Assembly (NCBI GenBank): GCA_024696005.1
Contig: JAILHF010000060.1
Coordinates: 1 to 46,926, forward strand
Source: Lachnospiraceae bacterium
GTDB taxonomy: Bacteria > Bacillota > Clostridia > Lachnospirales > Lachnospiraceae
DNA: 46,926 bases
Direction: 5' to 3'
In this document: positions 14,901-23,392 of the stretch, one piece after another
How the letters are laid out: every line of letters begins with the position of its first letter
Position numbering within the stretch: the first letter of the stretch is position 1
Program-made: the position numbers and the translations under genes
Notes under the pieces: generated by a model
The model's input: only the letters and a program-made list of their open reading frames with translations
What the model was told of the DNA's origin: nothing
Database searches by the model: none

Positions 14901-16082
14901 TCAGGCTTCTTCCTTTTCGGCGCGGACCGGCAATTCGATCGACGCGTGGAAGCCTTCCCTGTTTTTATATTCCGTGCTGCCGCCGCAGCGCTGCGCATAC
15001 GAGCTGATCTTTTTCAGACCGAAGCCGTTTCGTATCCGTTCTTCCGCATTCTCTTCCGAAAAAGACCCGTTTCCGTTATCCGACACTTCCAGGCGCACAT
15101 GCGCGGAATCCGCCGCGATCCTCACCACAAAATGCGTGGCTTTTCCGTGCTTCACGCCGTTTGTGAGCAGTTCGCTCAGCGCCCCGCTCAGAAACTCCGC
15201 GTATTCCTTCGGAAGCATCAGGTTCTCCGAATAGATATCGTTGACGCGGTCACAGCTCCGGTCCGTGTCCATCATGAACTCATCAATGATGTTATCAGTA
15301 TAGCACAGCAGATCCTTAATGGAAACATCCTCGTCCCCGGCATCCAGCGCCCTCACCGCGCTGCGGATGGCTTCCAGGCTTCCGCGGATGCGGCCGGCCG
15401 CGTCATTCATGCGCCGGTGCGCTTCTTCGGGTTTCTTTTCAAACAGCATGTCCGCGGCATCCAGGGTCATGATCGCAGCGGTGATCGAATGTCCCACACT
15501 GTTATGGATGTTACGGCTGATGTTTTCGCGTTCGATGAGCCTTGCGTTCTTGTTTTCGTAATAGCTCTCCCTGAGCATCTCCGAGCTTCTCTGCATCTCA
15601 TACATCTCGCCCAGGCTGGCACGGCGCAGACGCTCCTCATCTGTTCTGCGGCGCGTTTCTTCCTTCCGGACCAGATATTGCAGCAGAAAGATCAGTCCTG
15701 ATGCCGCGGAAAGCAGCAGGGCTTCGGCGAGATACACAGCCAGCTGCCTGCTTTCGAAATGCTTTTGCAGAATGGCTGCCGCGAGGCTCCTGAGCAGAAA
15801 TGCCCCGTTTGCGAAAAGAAGCTTATTCCGAAACGACTGTTTGGGAAGCAGGCAAAGCGGCAGAAAAGCAAACCACTCCCCCGACAGGAAACCGAAGAAC
15901 AGGGACGCGCAAACCTGCAGGATGCGGTGTTCTTTTTTGTTTCCTTCACTCATGTGGGACAAGGTAACAAAAATGAGCAAAAGACCGCCGGCGAACAGCA
16001 TCCCGAAGGCCTTTCCGGATGCTGCCACCGATGCGAACGTCAGGATCAATATGCAAATGTCTGCTGCGAGGATATGGATCAT
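14901..16082 (-). CDS. DesK-type sensor histidine kinase
   Basis: A 393-residue membrane kinase. The first 135 residues hold about five hydrophobic helices with very short loops, so it has no large extracellular sensor and probably senses the membrane or a partner protein. A coiled linker precedes the HisKA_3 dimerisation helix with the phospho-acceptor His193 in SRNIHNSVGHSI; the usual LHD is IHN here. The ATPase domain has LLTNGVKHGKATH (N box) and SDNGNGSF (G box). It is coupled to the NarL-type regulator 12 bases downstream and follows the S41 peptidase gene by 30 bases, which ties it to the ABC transporter. Confidence 0.9.
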   Translation of the reverse strand: MIHILAADICILILTFASVAASGKAFGMLFAGGLLLIFVTLSHMSEGNKKEHRILQVCASLFFGFLSGEWFAFLPLCLLPKQSFRNKLLFANGAFLLRSLAAAILQKHFESRQLAVYLAEALLLSAASGLIFLLQYLVRKEETRRRTDEERLRRASLGEMYEMQRSSEMLRESYYENKNARLIERENISRNIHNSVGHSITAAIMTLDAADMLFEKKPEEAHRRMNDAAGRIRGSLEAIRSAVRALDAGDEDVSIKDLLCYTDNIIDEFMMDTDRSCDRVNDIYSENLMLPKEYAEFLSGALSELLTNGVKHGKATHFVVRIAADSAHVRLEVSDNGNGSFSEENAEERIRNGFGLKKISSYAQRCGGSTEYKNREGFHASIELPVRAEKEEA

Positions 16083-16112
16083 TCCCTGTGTTTATTGCTC
16101 CTTTTTATCCGT

Positions 16113-17588
16113 TCAAAGATTTTCCTTCAATACATCGAGCGCATCTTCCGCCCTGCACCCGATATCCGGGATCACCGGCAGCTCCTCCTTCGTCCGGTCG
16201 ATGCGGTGCCATCTCTTTGTGGAGATCTGGATCCAGACTCCCGAATTCGGCAGGTAATATCCGCTGATCTGCCCGTAACTTGCCGGAAGGTTTCCGCAGG
16301 GTTCCCCGATCACCTTGCCCAGTCCGTTATCCTGCAGGAGCATCGCAAAATCCATTGCGGAACTGTAGGAGAATACCGAGGTCAGGATGTACACGTTGCC
16401 GGAAAAGGTATCTTCCCTCGGCTTTACCTTTGCAGGCATTCCCTTGAGCGGAAGCATAAAGTAATGAAATCTCCATTCACAGTCCCAGCTGTCGTATTCC
16501 TCCGTGTCGAGATACTTTATGAATTCATCCGCGACCATGGAATCGCCGCCGGAGTTGTTACGCACATCCACCGCGACGTTCTGTATCCCCTTTTCTTTCA
16601 CCTCATGAAACATCGAGGCCACGGTCTTTTTGTAAAAGGCATTGTAGTTGCAATCATCCAGCGTGAGCAGCGCAAGACTCAGATCCTCGTCGATCGTGTA
16701 ATACACAAAGTCTTTTACCTCCTCGTGCGTCAGATCTTCTCCGGTCATCTCCTCGCTGAAGGCGTTGTACTCGTCGCGGGGAAGAAAATCCTCCGCCGTG
16801 ACCGTCAGCTCATAGGTCTCCCCCTCTTCCGTCAGATAATTATACGTCACTTCCTTTGTGATATCCACACCCAGATAGCGCAGTCCCTCCAGCGAAGAGC
16901 AGCGCGTGCGCATCATGCGCTTGCCGTAATCCATGGTCTCATAGCTCACCAGCCCCGGATGGCTGCTCAGGAGTTCCTCATAGCTTTCGCCGTTGATGCC
17001 GACCGGTTCATAGCCCTGCGACCTCATGTAATAATTGTATTTCATGTAATGGTACGTCTTATAGCTTTCATCCGCATGGGTATGCCCGTCTCCGAGCAGA
17101 GCGTACACGTTTTCGATCGCGCGGCTCAGCTCATAGGTCTTCATGCTTCCCCGCCCGACAATGCCGGAGCGCATCTGCTCCGCTTTTGCCGCGACCTCCT
17201 GCGGAAGCCCGCCGTAAGCCAGCGGATGAATGCGATTCAGATACTTCATCGCGAAATCAAAATCCGCAAGTGCCTCTTTCTCGGTCAGTTCCCTTTCCCC
17301 GTCACATTCCGGCACAAAGGCATCCAGGCGCTTGCCGTAGGTATTCCAGTAGGGATTGACCTCGCACGCCAGAAACAGGAATGCCAGAAGGATCACATCC
17401 AGCGTGATCATCAGCCACTTCTTTTTCTCTTTTTTCCAAAAGAGCAATTCGAACAGCAGAAGCCATGCGGCTGCGAATACAAGTGTAAGCACCTCATCCA
17501 TGAGGAAGAGATAGCTGTTGAGCGGGATCAGCAGAAGCACCGCTGCATGCAGGAGCATCCTTCCGATTCTTTTCATGACTGCTTTCAT
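16113..17588 (-). CDS. membrane-anchored S41-family peptidase-like protein
   Basis: This 491-residue protein begins with three hydrophobic helices (about 8-30, 34-50 and 58-74) and then a large domain expected outside the membrane. Its second half matches the tail-specific protease (S41/CtpA) core: VDVRNNSGGDS, the structural GG loop, and FSYSSAMDFA, where Ser409 or Ser410 takes the nucleophile position, followed by GLGKVIGEPCG. No clear PDZ domain is seen, and the general-base lysine cannot be assigned by eye. It lies 21 bases after the second permease gene and 30 before the kinase gene. By context I infer a peptide-processing or signal-generating protease for the transporter and two-component system. 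An internal ATG at 17576 (MKRIGRM) is an alternative start. Confidence 0.78.
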   Translation of the reverse strand: MKAVMKRIGRMLLHAAVLLLIPLNSYLFLMDEVLTLVFAAAWLLLFELLFWKKEKKKWLMITLDVILLAFLFLACEVNPYWNTYGKRLDAFVPECDGERELTEKEALADFDFAMKYLNRIHPLAYGGLPQEVAAKAEQMRSGIVGRGSMKTYELSRAIENVYALLGDGHTHADESYKTYHYMKYNYYMRSQGYEPVGINGESYEELLSSHPGLVSYETMDYGKRMMRTRCSSLEGLRYLGVDITKEVTYNYLTEEGETYELTVTAEDFLPRDEYNAFSEEMTGEDLTHEEVKDFVYYTIDEDLSLALLTLDDCNYNAFYKKTVASMFHEVKEKGIQNVAVDVRNNSGGDSMVADEFIKYLDTEEYDSWDCEWRFHYFMLPLKGMPAKVKPREDTFSGNVYILTSVFSYSSAMDFAMLLQDNGLGKVIGEPCGNLPASYGQISGYYLPNSGVWIQISTKRWHRIDRTKEELPVIPDIGCRAEDALDVLKENL

Positions 17589-17609
17589 TTTTTTCTCCTT
17601 TTCACTCCG

Positions 17610-18707
17610 TTAATAAGCCGTGATATCCGCACGGGCCATGGCCCGTGATTTGCTCAGGATCCCCGGAAGCACCACCAGCAGGTTCGACAGCAGAAAAGCC
17701 GCCAATCCGAGATTCGAATAATAGGGCAGATACTGCCCTTTCGGGATGTAATACAATTCGTTCAATAAAAAGCTCAGGGCTGTCGTTAAAATCCCCCCGA
17801 AGATGATCCCGATCGCATCCATCGTCAGGACCTCGGACAAGCATTTCTTAAACACTTCCGCTTTTGTCATGCCGATGGCCCTGAAGATCGCAAACTCGTA
17901 AGAGCGCTTGATGAACTGTCCGGTAAGCACCGTGTTTACCGTTACCGCGTGGATCACCGACAGCAGGATGATCCCGAAAAGGAAGATCAGACGGAAGGGG
18001 GCAAACTGTCTTTCGATCTCTTCGCGCTCTCCGTATTCGGGAACCTTGACGTTCAGATCCCCCCTCTTTTCCATCAGATAATCCCGCAGCTTCTGTCCGC
18101 TCATCTCCTTCGACATGACATTGGCCCGCAGGAGCCGCTCGTCATCCCGCACGACATAGAACAGAATATAGCTGTCGTCATCTATGAGCGCCGCAACGGT
18201 ATAGCTTCCTTTGATCCCGTCATCCACGGAAGAATCCAGCGTGTCGCCTGCCTTCAGACCGTATTGCTTTGCCAGTCCGGCCCCAAGCACCACGCTCCGG
18301 TCCGTAAGCCGGGACAGATCGCATTCGATCCCCAAAAGAGCAAACGCTTCTTTCAGATCCTCCGGCGTGTTGAACACCACGGAACCGTTGCCCATTTCAA
18401 ATCCCATCGTGCAGGTCCATTCCAGTCCCGCGAAGCCCAGGGCGCTCCTTTCAAAGACGATCAGTTTTTCGTCTTTTTTCAGTTCTTCCATGAAAGCCGT
18501 GAAATCGTGATATTCCTCATCCGTGGACAGCGCATCCACCAGGCAGATCCGGTCATCATATTCCAGATTCCTGTCCCAGTAGTAATAAACGCTGTCTATG
18601 TAGTTTCCCGCCGTAAACAGAAGGACCGTGAGCATGAGCAGGATGATCAGGACGGCCGCTCTTCCTTTGTTCTCTTTTATGTAATAGCCAGCCGATAATG
18701 CTTTCAT
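17610..18707 (-). CDS. FtsX-like ABC transporter permease (second)
   Basis: Start at 18707 (GGGGAGGAAAG upstream; ATGA overlap with the ATPase stop), 365 residues. One N-terminal helix (about 15-35) is followed by an extracellular domain of some 200 residues and three C-terminal helices (about 240-265, 290-315 and 325-350), the MacB/FtsX topology. The FAIFRAIGMTKAEVFKK segment is the coupling helix typical of this family. With the other permease and the ATPase it forms a mechanotransmission-type ABC complex rather than a classic importer. Such complexes move lipoproteins, peptides or antimicrobials, or act as sensors for a two-component system, which fits the kinase genes in this operon. Confidence 0.88.
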   Translation of the reverse strand: MKALSAGYYIKENKGRAAVLIILLMLTVLLFTAGNYIDSVYYYWDRNLEYDDRICLVDALSTDEEYHDFTAFMEELKKDEKLIVFERSALGFAGLEWTCTMGFEMGNGSVVFNTPEDLKEAFALLGIECDLSRLTDRSVVLGAGLAKQYGLKAGDTLDSSVDDGIKGSYTVAALIDDDSYILFYVVRDDERLLRANVMSKEMSGQKLRDYLMEKRGDLNVKVPEYGEREEIERQFAPFRLIFLFGIILLSVIHAVTVNTVLTGQFIKRSYEFAIFRAIGMTKAEVFKKCLSEVLTMDAIGIIFGGILTTALSFLLNELYYIPKGQYLPYYSNLGLAAFLLSNLLVVLPGILSKSRAMARADITAY

Positions 18708-19378
18708 CTTTCCTCCCCGCCTGCCATATTGATCTCGCCGTCCCACATCTCGATGACGCGGTCACTGCCCTTAAGAATGCTCTTGTCATGTGTTACCACG
18801 AGCACCAGACGGTCTTCGGAATACGCTTTCAGGATCTTCATCACATTAAATGCATTTTCATGATCCAGGGACGCGGTCGGCTCATCCGCGAAGATCACCT
18901 TCGGATCGTTGATCACGGCTCTGGCAATGGCAATCCTCTGGCACTGACCGCCGGAGAGCTTTGCCGGTTTTTTCGAAAACTCCCGTTCTTTGATCCCCAG
19001 CTCCTCAAGGATGTCTTTTGCCTTCTTTTCCGTATCCGCCTCTTTCCCGATCCCCGCTACCATCACATTATCGACGGCGCTCATGTAAGGGACCAGATAA
19101 TGCTTCTGGAACACAAAGCCGAATTCCCTTCGGCGCAGTTTTTCCCGTTCCGCGTCGGAAGCCGTAGTCAGCTCCATGCCGTTATAAAGGATGCTTCCGT
19201 CTGTCGGTTTCTTCAGGGTCGAAAGGCAGTACATCAGCGTGCTCTTTCCGCTGCCGGAAGGCCCGATGATCCCGATCAGCCCCTTGTCGGGGAGCGACAG
19301 GTCAAAGCCTTTCAGCGCATACAGTTTTTCTTCCGTTTCCATGTCGTAGATCATGCTGATCCTTTTCACTTCAAACAT
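18704..19378 (-). CDS. MacB/LolD-type ABC transporter ATPase
   Basis: A 224-residue nucleotide-binding subunit with all motifs in place: Walker A GPSGSGKST (39-47), signature LSGGQCQR (141-148), Walker B VIFADEP (161-167) with the following TASLD D-loop, and the switch histidine in VVTHDKS. Length and sequence fit the LolD/MacB/FtsE group that drives FtsX-like permeases. It lies 12 bases after the first permease gene and overlaps the second by ATGA, so one ATPase probably serves a heterodimer of the two permeases. Confidence 0.95.
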   Translation of the reverse strand: MFEVKRISMIYDMETEEKLYALKGFDLSLPDKGLIGIIGPSGSGKSTLMYCLSTLKKPTDGSILYNGMELTTASDAEREKLRRREFGFVFQKHYLVPYMSAVDNVMVAGIGKEADTEKKAKDILEELGIKEREFSKKPAKLSGGQCQRIAIARAVINDPKVIFADEPTASLDHENAFNVMKILKAYSEDRLVLVVTHDKSILKGSDRVIEMWDGEINMAGGEER

Positions 19379-19390
19379 TGCCGTCCTCCC

Positions 19391-20551
19391 TTACTCTTCG
19401 ATCGCATCGATCGTTCTGACCGTGTTAATGCTAAGTACTACCGGTATCTGCAGGATCCCGATGATGAAACAATAGGATGCCAGGATGTAAAAGATCTGTT
19501 CGGGCATGATCACCCTGCAGCTAAGCCCCCTTGCCTCGATCAGAAGATGCTGCATCAATGCGCCTCCGGAAAGCGCCACCACCAGGCCGATGATCGCACC
19601 GCCTCCGAAAATGATCAGCATCTCCCGCATCATCATTCCGTATACCGCGCTCCTTCCGTATCCGATGGACATGTACAGACAATACTCATTCATGCGGCCC
19701 CGCATGTGGGCGATATAGGCGATCAGCACGGTAAAGGCAAGAAAGACCATCACCACAAGATAGATCACCTTCAATATTTTGCCGAATACACCTTCGAAGT
19801 CACGCTCGAAGAGTGTTTCGTAATCGACGGTGTCGATCACCTTGTCCGCATCACCGGTCACGATCCCGAGATCGTTCAACACTGCCGTCATGTCGCGCAC
19901 CGTCTCTTCCTTTTCCGTCACGATGTACCAGCCGCTGTTGGTATATCCCATGGGCGTTCCGACGCAGACCATGCCGGGCGAGCTGATCACACCGCAGATC
20001 CGGAAGGTTTTGCCGTAAGCTTCTTCCATGAAATAGCCGCCGATCCGGTAGCCTCTGTTTTTCATGATGGTCCGGTCCACGAGGACCTCGCCATCCGCCG
20101 CCGGCAGGCTTCCTTCCACCAGCTCCGCCTCCACGTGCTTTAAGAAACGCGGCACGTCATCCGCCGCGATCAGGGGATTTTCGTATACGATCTGTCCCAT
20201 CACGGACTGATATAAACAGACGATGATCTGGGTGTAATATGCATTTTCGATCCCGGGCACCTTTTTCAGTTTTTCGATCAGCTCGTTCCTCTTATTCTCA
20301 TATTCCGCCTGCAGTTCCTCTTCCGTGTCACCCTCTTTTACGGTCACGCCGAGGCTTTTTGCGGAAACGGATAAGTAGGCAAGCTTTTTGGGCATCTCAC
20401 GTACCACAGGCAGGAAGCTTTCCGTCGTGGTCAGAAGCAGCATGCTGATCAGATACATCGCAACAAAAACAAGCGCCAATGCCATGATCAGCGTTCCGGA
20501 AGATCTCTTGTTGTTCCTGACATAATTCCACGCCGACAATTCCGATCTCAT
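19391..20551 (-). CDS. FtsX-like ABC transporter permease (first)
   Basis: The start is set at 20551, where GGAGGAGAAGGAA precedes ATG, giving 386 residues (MRSELSAWNYVRNNKRSSG...); the frame is open for 120 codons upstream, but that stretch covers the cysK terminator. One N-terminal helix (about 18-42), a 190-residue extracellular domain and three C-terminal helices give the MacB/FtsX topology. CLYMSIGYGRSAVYGMM is the coupling-helix region. It is the first gene of the six-gene operon permease-ATPase-permease-S41 peptidase-kinase-regulator. No clear promoter is visible in the short gap after the cysK terminator, so partial read-through from metY-cysK is possible. Confidence 0.88.
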   Translation of the reverse strand: MRSELSAWNYVRNNKRSSGTLIMALALVFVAMYLISMLLLTTTESFLPVVREMPKKLAYLSVSAKSLGVTVKEGDTEEELQAEYENKRNELIEKLKKVPGIENAYYTQIIVCLYQSVMGQIVYENPLIAADDVPRFLKHVEAELVEGSLPAADGEVLVDRTIMKNRGYRIGGYFMEEAYGKTFRICGVISSPGMVCVGTPMGYTNSGWYIVTEKEETVRDMTAVLNDLGIVTGDADKVIDTVDYETLFERDFEGVFGKILKVIYLVVMVFLAFTVLIAYIAHMRGRMNEYCLYMSIGYGRSAVYGMMMREMLIIFGGGAIIGLVVALSGGALMQHLLIEARGLSCRVIMPEQIFYILASYCFIIGILQIPVVLSINTVRTIDAIEE

Positions 20552-20593
20552 TTCCTTCTCCTCCGTATCTGTATTCATCCTACAGGATGCGGC

Positions 20594-20641
20594 AGAAAAA
20601 AAACAGTGACCGCGGTCATATCTTTGCATGACTGCGGTCAC
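20594..20641 (-). terminator. terminator after cysK
   Basis: GTGACCGCGGTCAT (20606-20619) and ATGACTGCGGTCAC (20628-20641) pair as a 14-base stem with one mismatch and an 8-base loop. On the minus strand it is followed by a short CTG and a run of eight T (20596-20603). It lies 55 bases past the cysK stop. Confidence 0.88.
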
Positions 20642-20696
20642 CGGTTGTTTGCATATTTTCCTTATAATCGGGCAGAAGGCCCGTTTTCTTCCCGTA

Positions 20697-21629
20697 TTAT
20701 TCGGTAAACAGCGCTGTGGAGTAGTATCTGTCTCCGCTGTCGGGGAGAAGAGCCACGATGGTCTTTCCCTCGTTCTCCGGCTTCTTCGCGTATTCGATCG
20801 CCGCGAAAAGTGCCGCGCCGGAAGAGATACCCACAGAAATTCCTTCCTTCTTTGCCAGGTATTTTGCCGTGGCAAATGCGTCCTCATTGGCCGCCTTGAA
20901 GATCTCGTCATAGACCTTTGTGTTCAGTACATCCGGAACAAAGCCCGCACCGATGCCCTGGATCTTGTGCGCTCCGACCCTGCCCTCCGAAAGCACGGGT
21001 GAATCAGCCGGCTCAAGAGCCACAACCTTCACATTCGGATTCTGCTCCTTCAGGTATTCGCCGGTACCGGTCACGGTTCCGCCCGTTCCCACGCCTGCGA
21101 TGAAGATGTCCACTTTCCCGTCCGTGTCATTCCAGATCTCCGGACCCGTAGTTGCCTTGTGAACCGCGGGATTAGCCGGATTAACAAACTGCCCAGGGAT
21201 AAAGGAATCCGGGATCTCGGCGGCCAGCTCCTCTGCCTTCGCGATCGCGCCCTTCATTCCCTTGGAGCCTTCGGTCAGAACGATCTCGGCACCATAAGCC
21301 TTGAGGATGCTCCTGCGCTCCACGCTCATGGTCTCGGGCATGGTCAGGATGATGCGGTATCCCTTGGCTGCCGCGATGGCCGCCAGTCCGATCCCGGTAT
21401 TGCCCGATGTGGGCTCGATGATGACGGAACCTTCCTTCAGGATGCCCTTCTGCTCGGCATCTTCGATCATGGCCTTTGCGATCCTGTCCTTTACGCTGCC
21501 GGCGGGATTGAAGTATTCCAGCTTGGCCAGAAGCGTTGCTTTCAGGCCCAGATCCTTTTCGATGTTTGTGAGTTCAACCAGCGGGGTGTTCCCGACCAGT
21601 CCCAGTGTTCCCTTATAGATCTTTGACAT
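20697..21629 (-). CDS. cysK: cysteine synthase
   Basis: O-acetylserine sulfhydrylase of 310 residues; it makes cysteine from O-acetylserine and sulfide with pyridoxal phosphate. The start at 21629 follows AAGGAGGACAAGAGC. Lys47 in NPAGSVKDR forms the cofactor Schiff base, TSGNTG (74-79) binds the substrate carboxylate, and GTGGTVTG holds the phosphate; SSGAAL near the C-terminus contacts the pyridine nitrogen. Length is typical of CysK. It follows metY by 13 bases, so both sulfhydrylases share the Cys-codon leader upstream of metY, which suggests control by cysteine supply. Confidence 0.97.
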   Translation of the reverse strand: MSKIYKGTLGLVGNTPLVELTNIEKDLGLKATLLAKLEYFNPAGSVKDRIAKAMIEDAEQKGILKEGSVIIEPTSGNTGIGLAAIAAAKGYRIILTMPETMSVERRSILKAYGAEIVLTEGSKGMKGAIAKAEELAAEIPDSFIPGQFVNPANPAVHKATTGPEIWNDTDGKVDIFIAGVGTGGTVTGTGEYLKEQNPNVKVVALEPADSPVLSEGRVGAHKIQGIGAGFVPDVLNTKVYDEIFKAANEDAFATAKYLAKKEGISVGISSGAALFAAIEYAKKPENEGKTIVALLPDSGDRYYSTALFTE

Positions 21630-21642
21630 GCTCTTGTCCTCC

Positions 21643-22923
21643 TTATACTGCCGCAAACCCTTTCTCAAGGTCCGCAATGATATCATCAATATGCTCCGTG
21701 CCGATGGACAGACGGATCGTGTTCCTGCCGATGCCCTGATCCTTGAGCTCCTCATCGGAAAGCTGCGAGTGGGTGGTGGAAGCAGGATGGATCACAAGGC
21801 TCTTCACATCCGCCACATTGGCCAGCAGCGAGAAAATGCTCAGGTTGTCGATGAACTTCCAGGCTTCCTCCTGTCCGCCCTTGATATCGAAGGTGAAGAT
21901 CGAGCCGCCGCCGTTGGGGAAGTATCTCTCATACAGCGCGTGATCGGGGTGATCGGGAAGGGAAGGATGGTTCACCTTCTCTACCTTGGGGTGCTTGCTC
22001 AAAAACTCTACCACCTTCGCGGTATTCTGCGCGTGACGCTCCAGTCTGAGGGAAAGCGTCTCAATGCCCTGCAGCAGAAGGAATGCATTGAACGGAGACA
22101 GCGTGGATCCGGTATCGCGAAGAAGGATCGCCCTGATATAGGTCACAAACGCAGCCGGTCCTACCGCATCCGCAAAGGAAACGCCGTGATAGCTGGGATT
22201 GGGAGCAGCAATGTTGGGATACTTGCCGCCGGCCTTCCAGTCGAATTTTCCGGATTCCACGATCACGCCGCCCAGCGTAGTCCCGTGGCCGCCGAGGAAC
22301 TTGGTCGCGGAGTGTACCACGATGTCGGCTCCGTGCTCGATCGGTCTGATCAGGTAAGGCGTGCCGAAGGTATTGTCGAGCACCAGGGGCAGGCCGTGCT
22401 TGTGAGCGATCTGTGCGATCGCGTCAAGGTCGGGAATGTCGCTGTTGGGATTCCCGAGGGTCTCCAGATAGATCGCTCTGGTGTCCTCTTCGATCGCTCC
22501 CTCGACCTCCGCAAGGTCATGAGCATCCACAAATGTCGTCCTGATGCCGTACAGAGGCAGCGTGTGCGCAAGCAGGTTATAGCTTCCTCCGTAGATGGTC
22601 TTCTGTGCAACGATATGGCCGCCGTTTGCCGCAAGGGCCTGGATCGTGTAGTTGATCGCTGCTGCTCCGGAAGCCACCGCCAGTGCTGCACTTCCGCCTT
22701 CCAGGGCCGCCACTCTCTTTTCAAGCACGTCCTGGGTGGAATTGGTAAGTCTTCCGTAGATGTTTCCCGCATCCGCAAGACCGAAGCGGTCTGCCGCGTG
22801 CCGGCTGTTCCGGAATACGTAGGAAGTGGTCTGGTAAATGGGCACCGCCCTGGCGTCCGTTGCGGGATCGGGCTGTTCCTGTCCTACGTGAAGCTGCAAG
22901 GTTTCAAATCTGTATTCGCTCAT
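21643..22923 (-). CDS. metY: O-acetylhomoserine sulfhydrylase
   Basis: A 426-residue Cys/Met-metabolism pyridoxal-phosphate enzyme. It makes homocysteine from O-acetylhomoserine and sulfide. The cofactor lysine is Lys208 in [22 protein letters not shown] carries the cofactor-binding aspartate, and [15 protein letters not shown] is the phosphate-binding neighbour-subunit loop. The length, longer than cystathionine gamma-synthase (about 380), and the motif GTTLGGVI fit MetY. It is first in the metY-cysK operon. A terminator hairpin lies only 40 bases upstream of its start although no other gene is transcribed into it, so expression must depend on antitermination in the leader. Confidence 0.96.
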   Translation of the reverse strand: MSEYRFETLQLHVGQEQPDPATDARAVPIYQTTSYVFRNSRHAADRFGLADAGNIYGRLTNSTQDVLEKRVAALEGGSAALAVASGAAAINYTIQALAANGGHIVAQKTIYGGSYNLLAHTLPLYGIRTTFVDAHDLAEVEGAIEEDTRAIYLETLGNPNSDIPDLDAIAQIAHKHGLPLVLDNTFGTPYLIRPIEHGADIVVHSATKFLGGHGTTLGGVIVESGKFDWKAGGKYPNIAAPNPSYHGVSFADAVGPAAFVTYIRAILLRDTGSTLSPFNAFLLLQGIETLSLRLERHAQNTAKVVEFLSKHPKVEKVNHPSLPDHPDHALYERYFPNGGGSIFTFDIKGGQEEAWKFIDNLSIFSLLANVADVKSLVIHPASTTHSQLSDEELKDQGIGRNTIRLSIGTEHIDDIIADLEKGFAAV

Positions 22924-22962
22924 ATTATTATATCTCCTTTTCTCTTTTTTGTGATTTTTTGT

Positions 22963-22993
22963 AAAAAAATGCCGGGGGCTTTTCTCCCGGGCA
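22963..22993 (-). terminator. attenuator hairpin before metY
   Basis: On the minus strand TGCCCGGG and CCCCCGGCA pair with one bulged base around an AGAAAAG-type loop and are followed by seven T (22963-22969). The only transcript that can reach it starts at the metY promoter, so it acts as a leader attenuator. Its 5' arm GCCCGG (22987-22992 on the plus strand as CCGGGC) can instead pair with CCGGGC of the leader (plus-strand GCCCGG, 23078-23083), a candidate antiterminator. Confidence 0.8.
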
Positions 22994-23001
22994 GTCAGTC
23001 T

Positions 23002-23142
23002 CTATCTATCGCTTCGGCAACATCGCTCTTTCGCAAGGCGTATCGGAATCCCTTCGAATGAGGCGGCCGGCTGAACAGCCCGGATCTGTCGCATTCGACA
23101 ACACATAGTGATTAGGATTGTTTTACGGCTTGTCTCTTTCAT
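23002..23142 (-). CDS. Cys-Cys leader peptide of the metY-cysK attenuator
   Basis: A 46-codon frame starting at 23142 with GGAG seven bases upstream and ending in TAG nine bases before the terminator stem. It lies wholly within the 250-base leader of metY. It has two pairs of adjacent cysteine codons, 14-15 (TGT TGT, flanked by Met13 and Met17) and 41-42 (TGT TGC). Cysteine pairs are rare by chance, and they precede genes that make cysteine and homocysteine. By analogy with amino-acid leader peptides I infer that scarce Cys-tRNA stalls the ribosome and prevents the terminator from forming. Within the frame the bases at 23054-23060 and 23092-23098 can pair perfectly over 7 bp, so RNA structure is also encoded here. 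The peptide itself is probably not functional. Confidence 0.7.
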   Translation of the reverse strand: MKETSRKTILITMCCRMRQIRAVQPAASFEGIPIRLAKERCCRSDR

Positions 23143-23182
23143 TTCTTTTCTCCGTTTTCGGTATTGTTACCTGATGTTCGGA

Positions 23183-23211
23183 ATCATACCACCATTAACC
23201 CACTGTGTCAA
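23183..23211 (-). promoter_or_regulatory. promoter of the metY-cysK leader
   Basis: TTGACA (23206-23211), a 17-base spacer and TATGAT (23183-23188) on the minus strand match the consensus at all but one position. The transcript should begin near 23176, leaving a leader of about 250 bases before metY. Confidence 0.85.
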
Positions 23212-23392
23212 TAGGTTTTTAGTATTTTTTTATTTTTTTCCGGAAGTTCCTTCAAAGTGCCGGGATTCCCCGTTTTCCGGGGGCTCCGGCCCATTGCAAA
23301 AACTGATCTTCCCTTATCAATTTTTAAGTAGAAGCGTTTCCGAAAAAAGGGTAGAATTATCAGAAAACAGTACAAGAAGGAGGTTTGGGATC

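Noticed and set aside
19391-20911. Extended N-terminus of the first ABC permease (506 residues)
   Set aside because: The extra 120 codons run through the cysK terminator and read as basic, low-quality protein. The ATG at 20551 has an excellent ribosome site.
22924-23182. SAM-I (S-box), T-box or THF riboswitch before metY
   Set aside because: None of the conserved cores (GGCAACC with its upstream GAGGGA for S-box, GGGTGGNACCGCG for T-box) is present. The Cys-codon frame explains the leader better.
23262-23300. CCCCG-TTTTC-CGGGG hairpin upstream of the xylosidase gene as a terminator
   Set aside because: No T run follows on either strand and no transcript is expected to end there.
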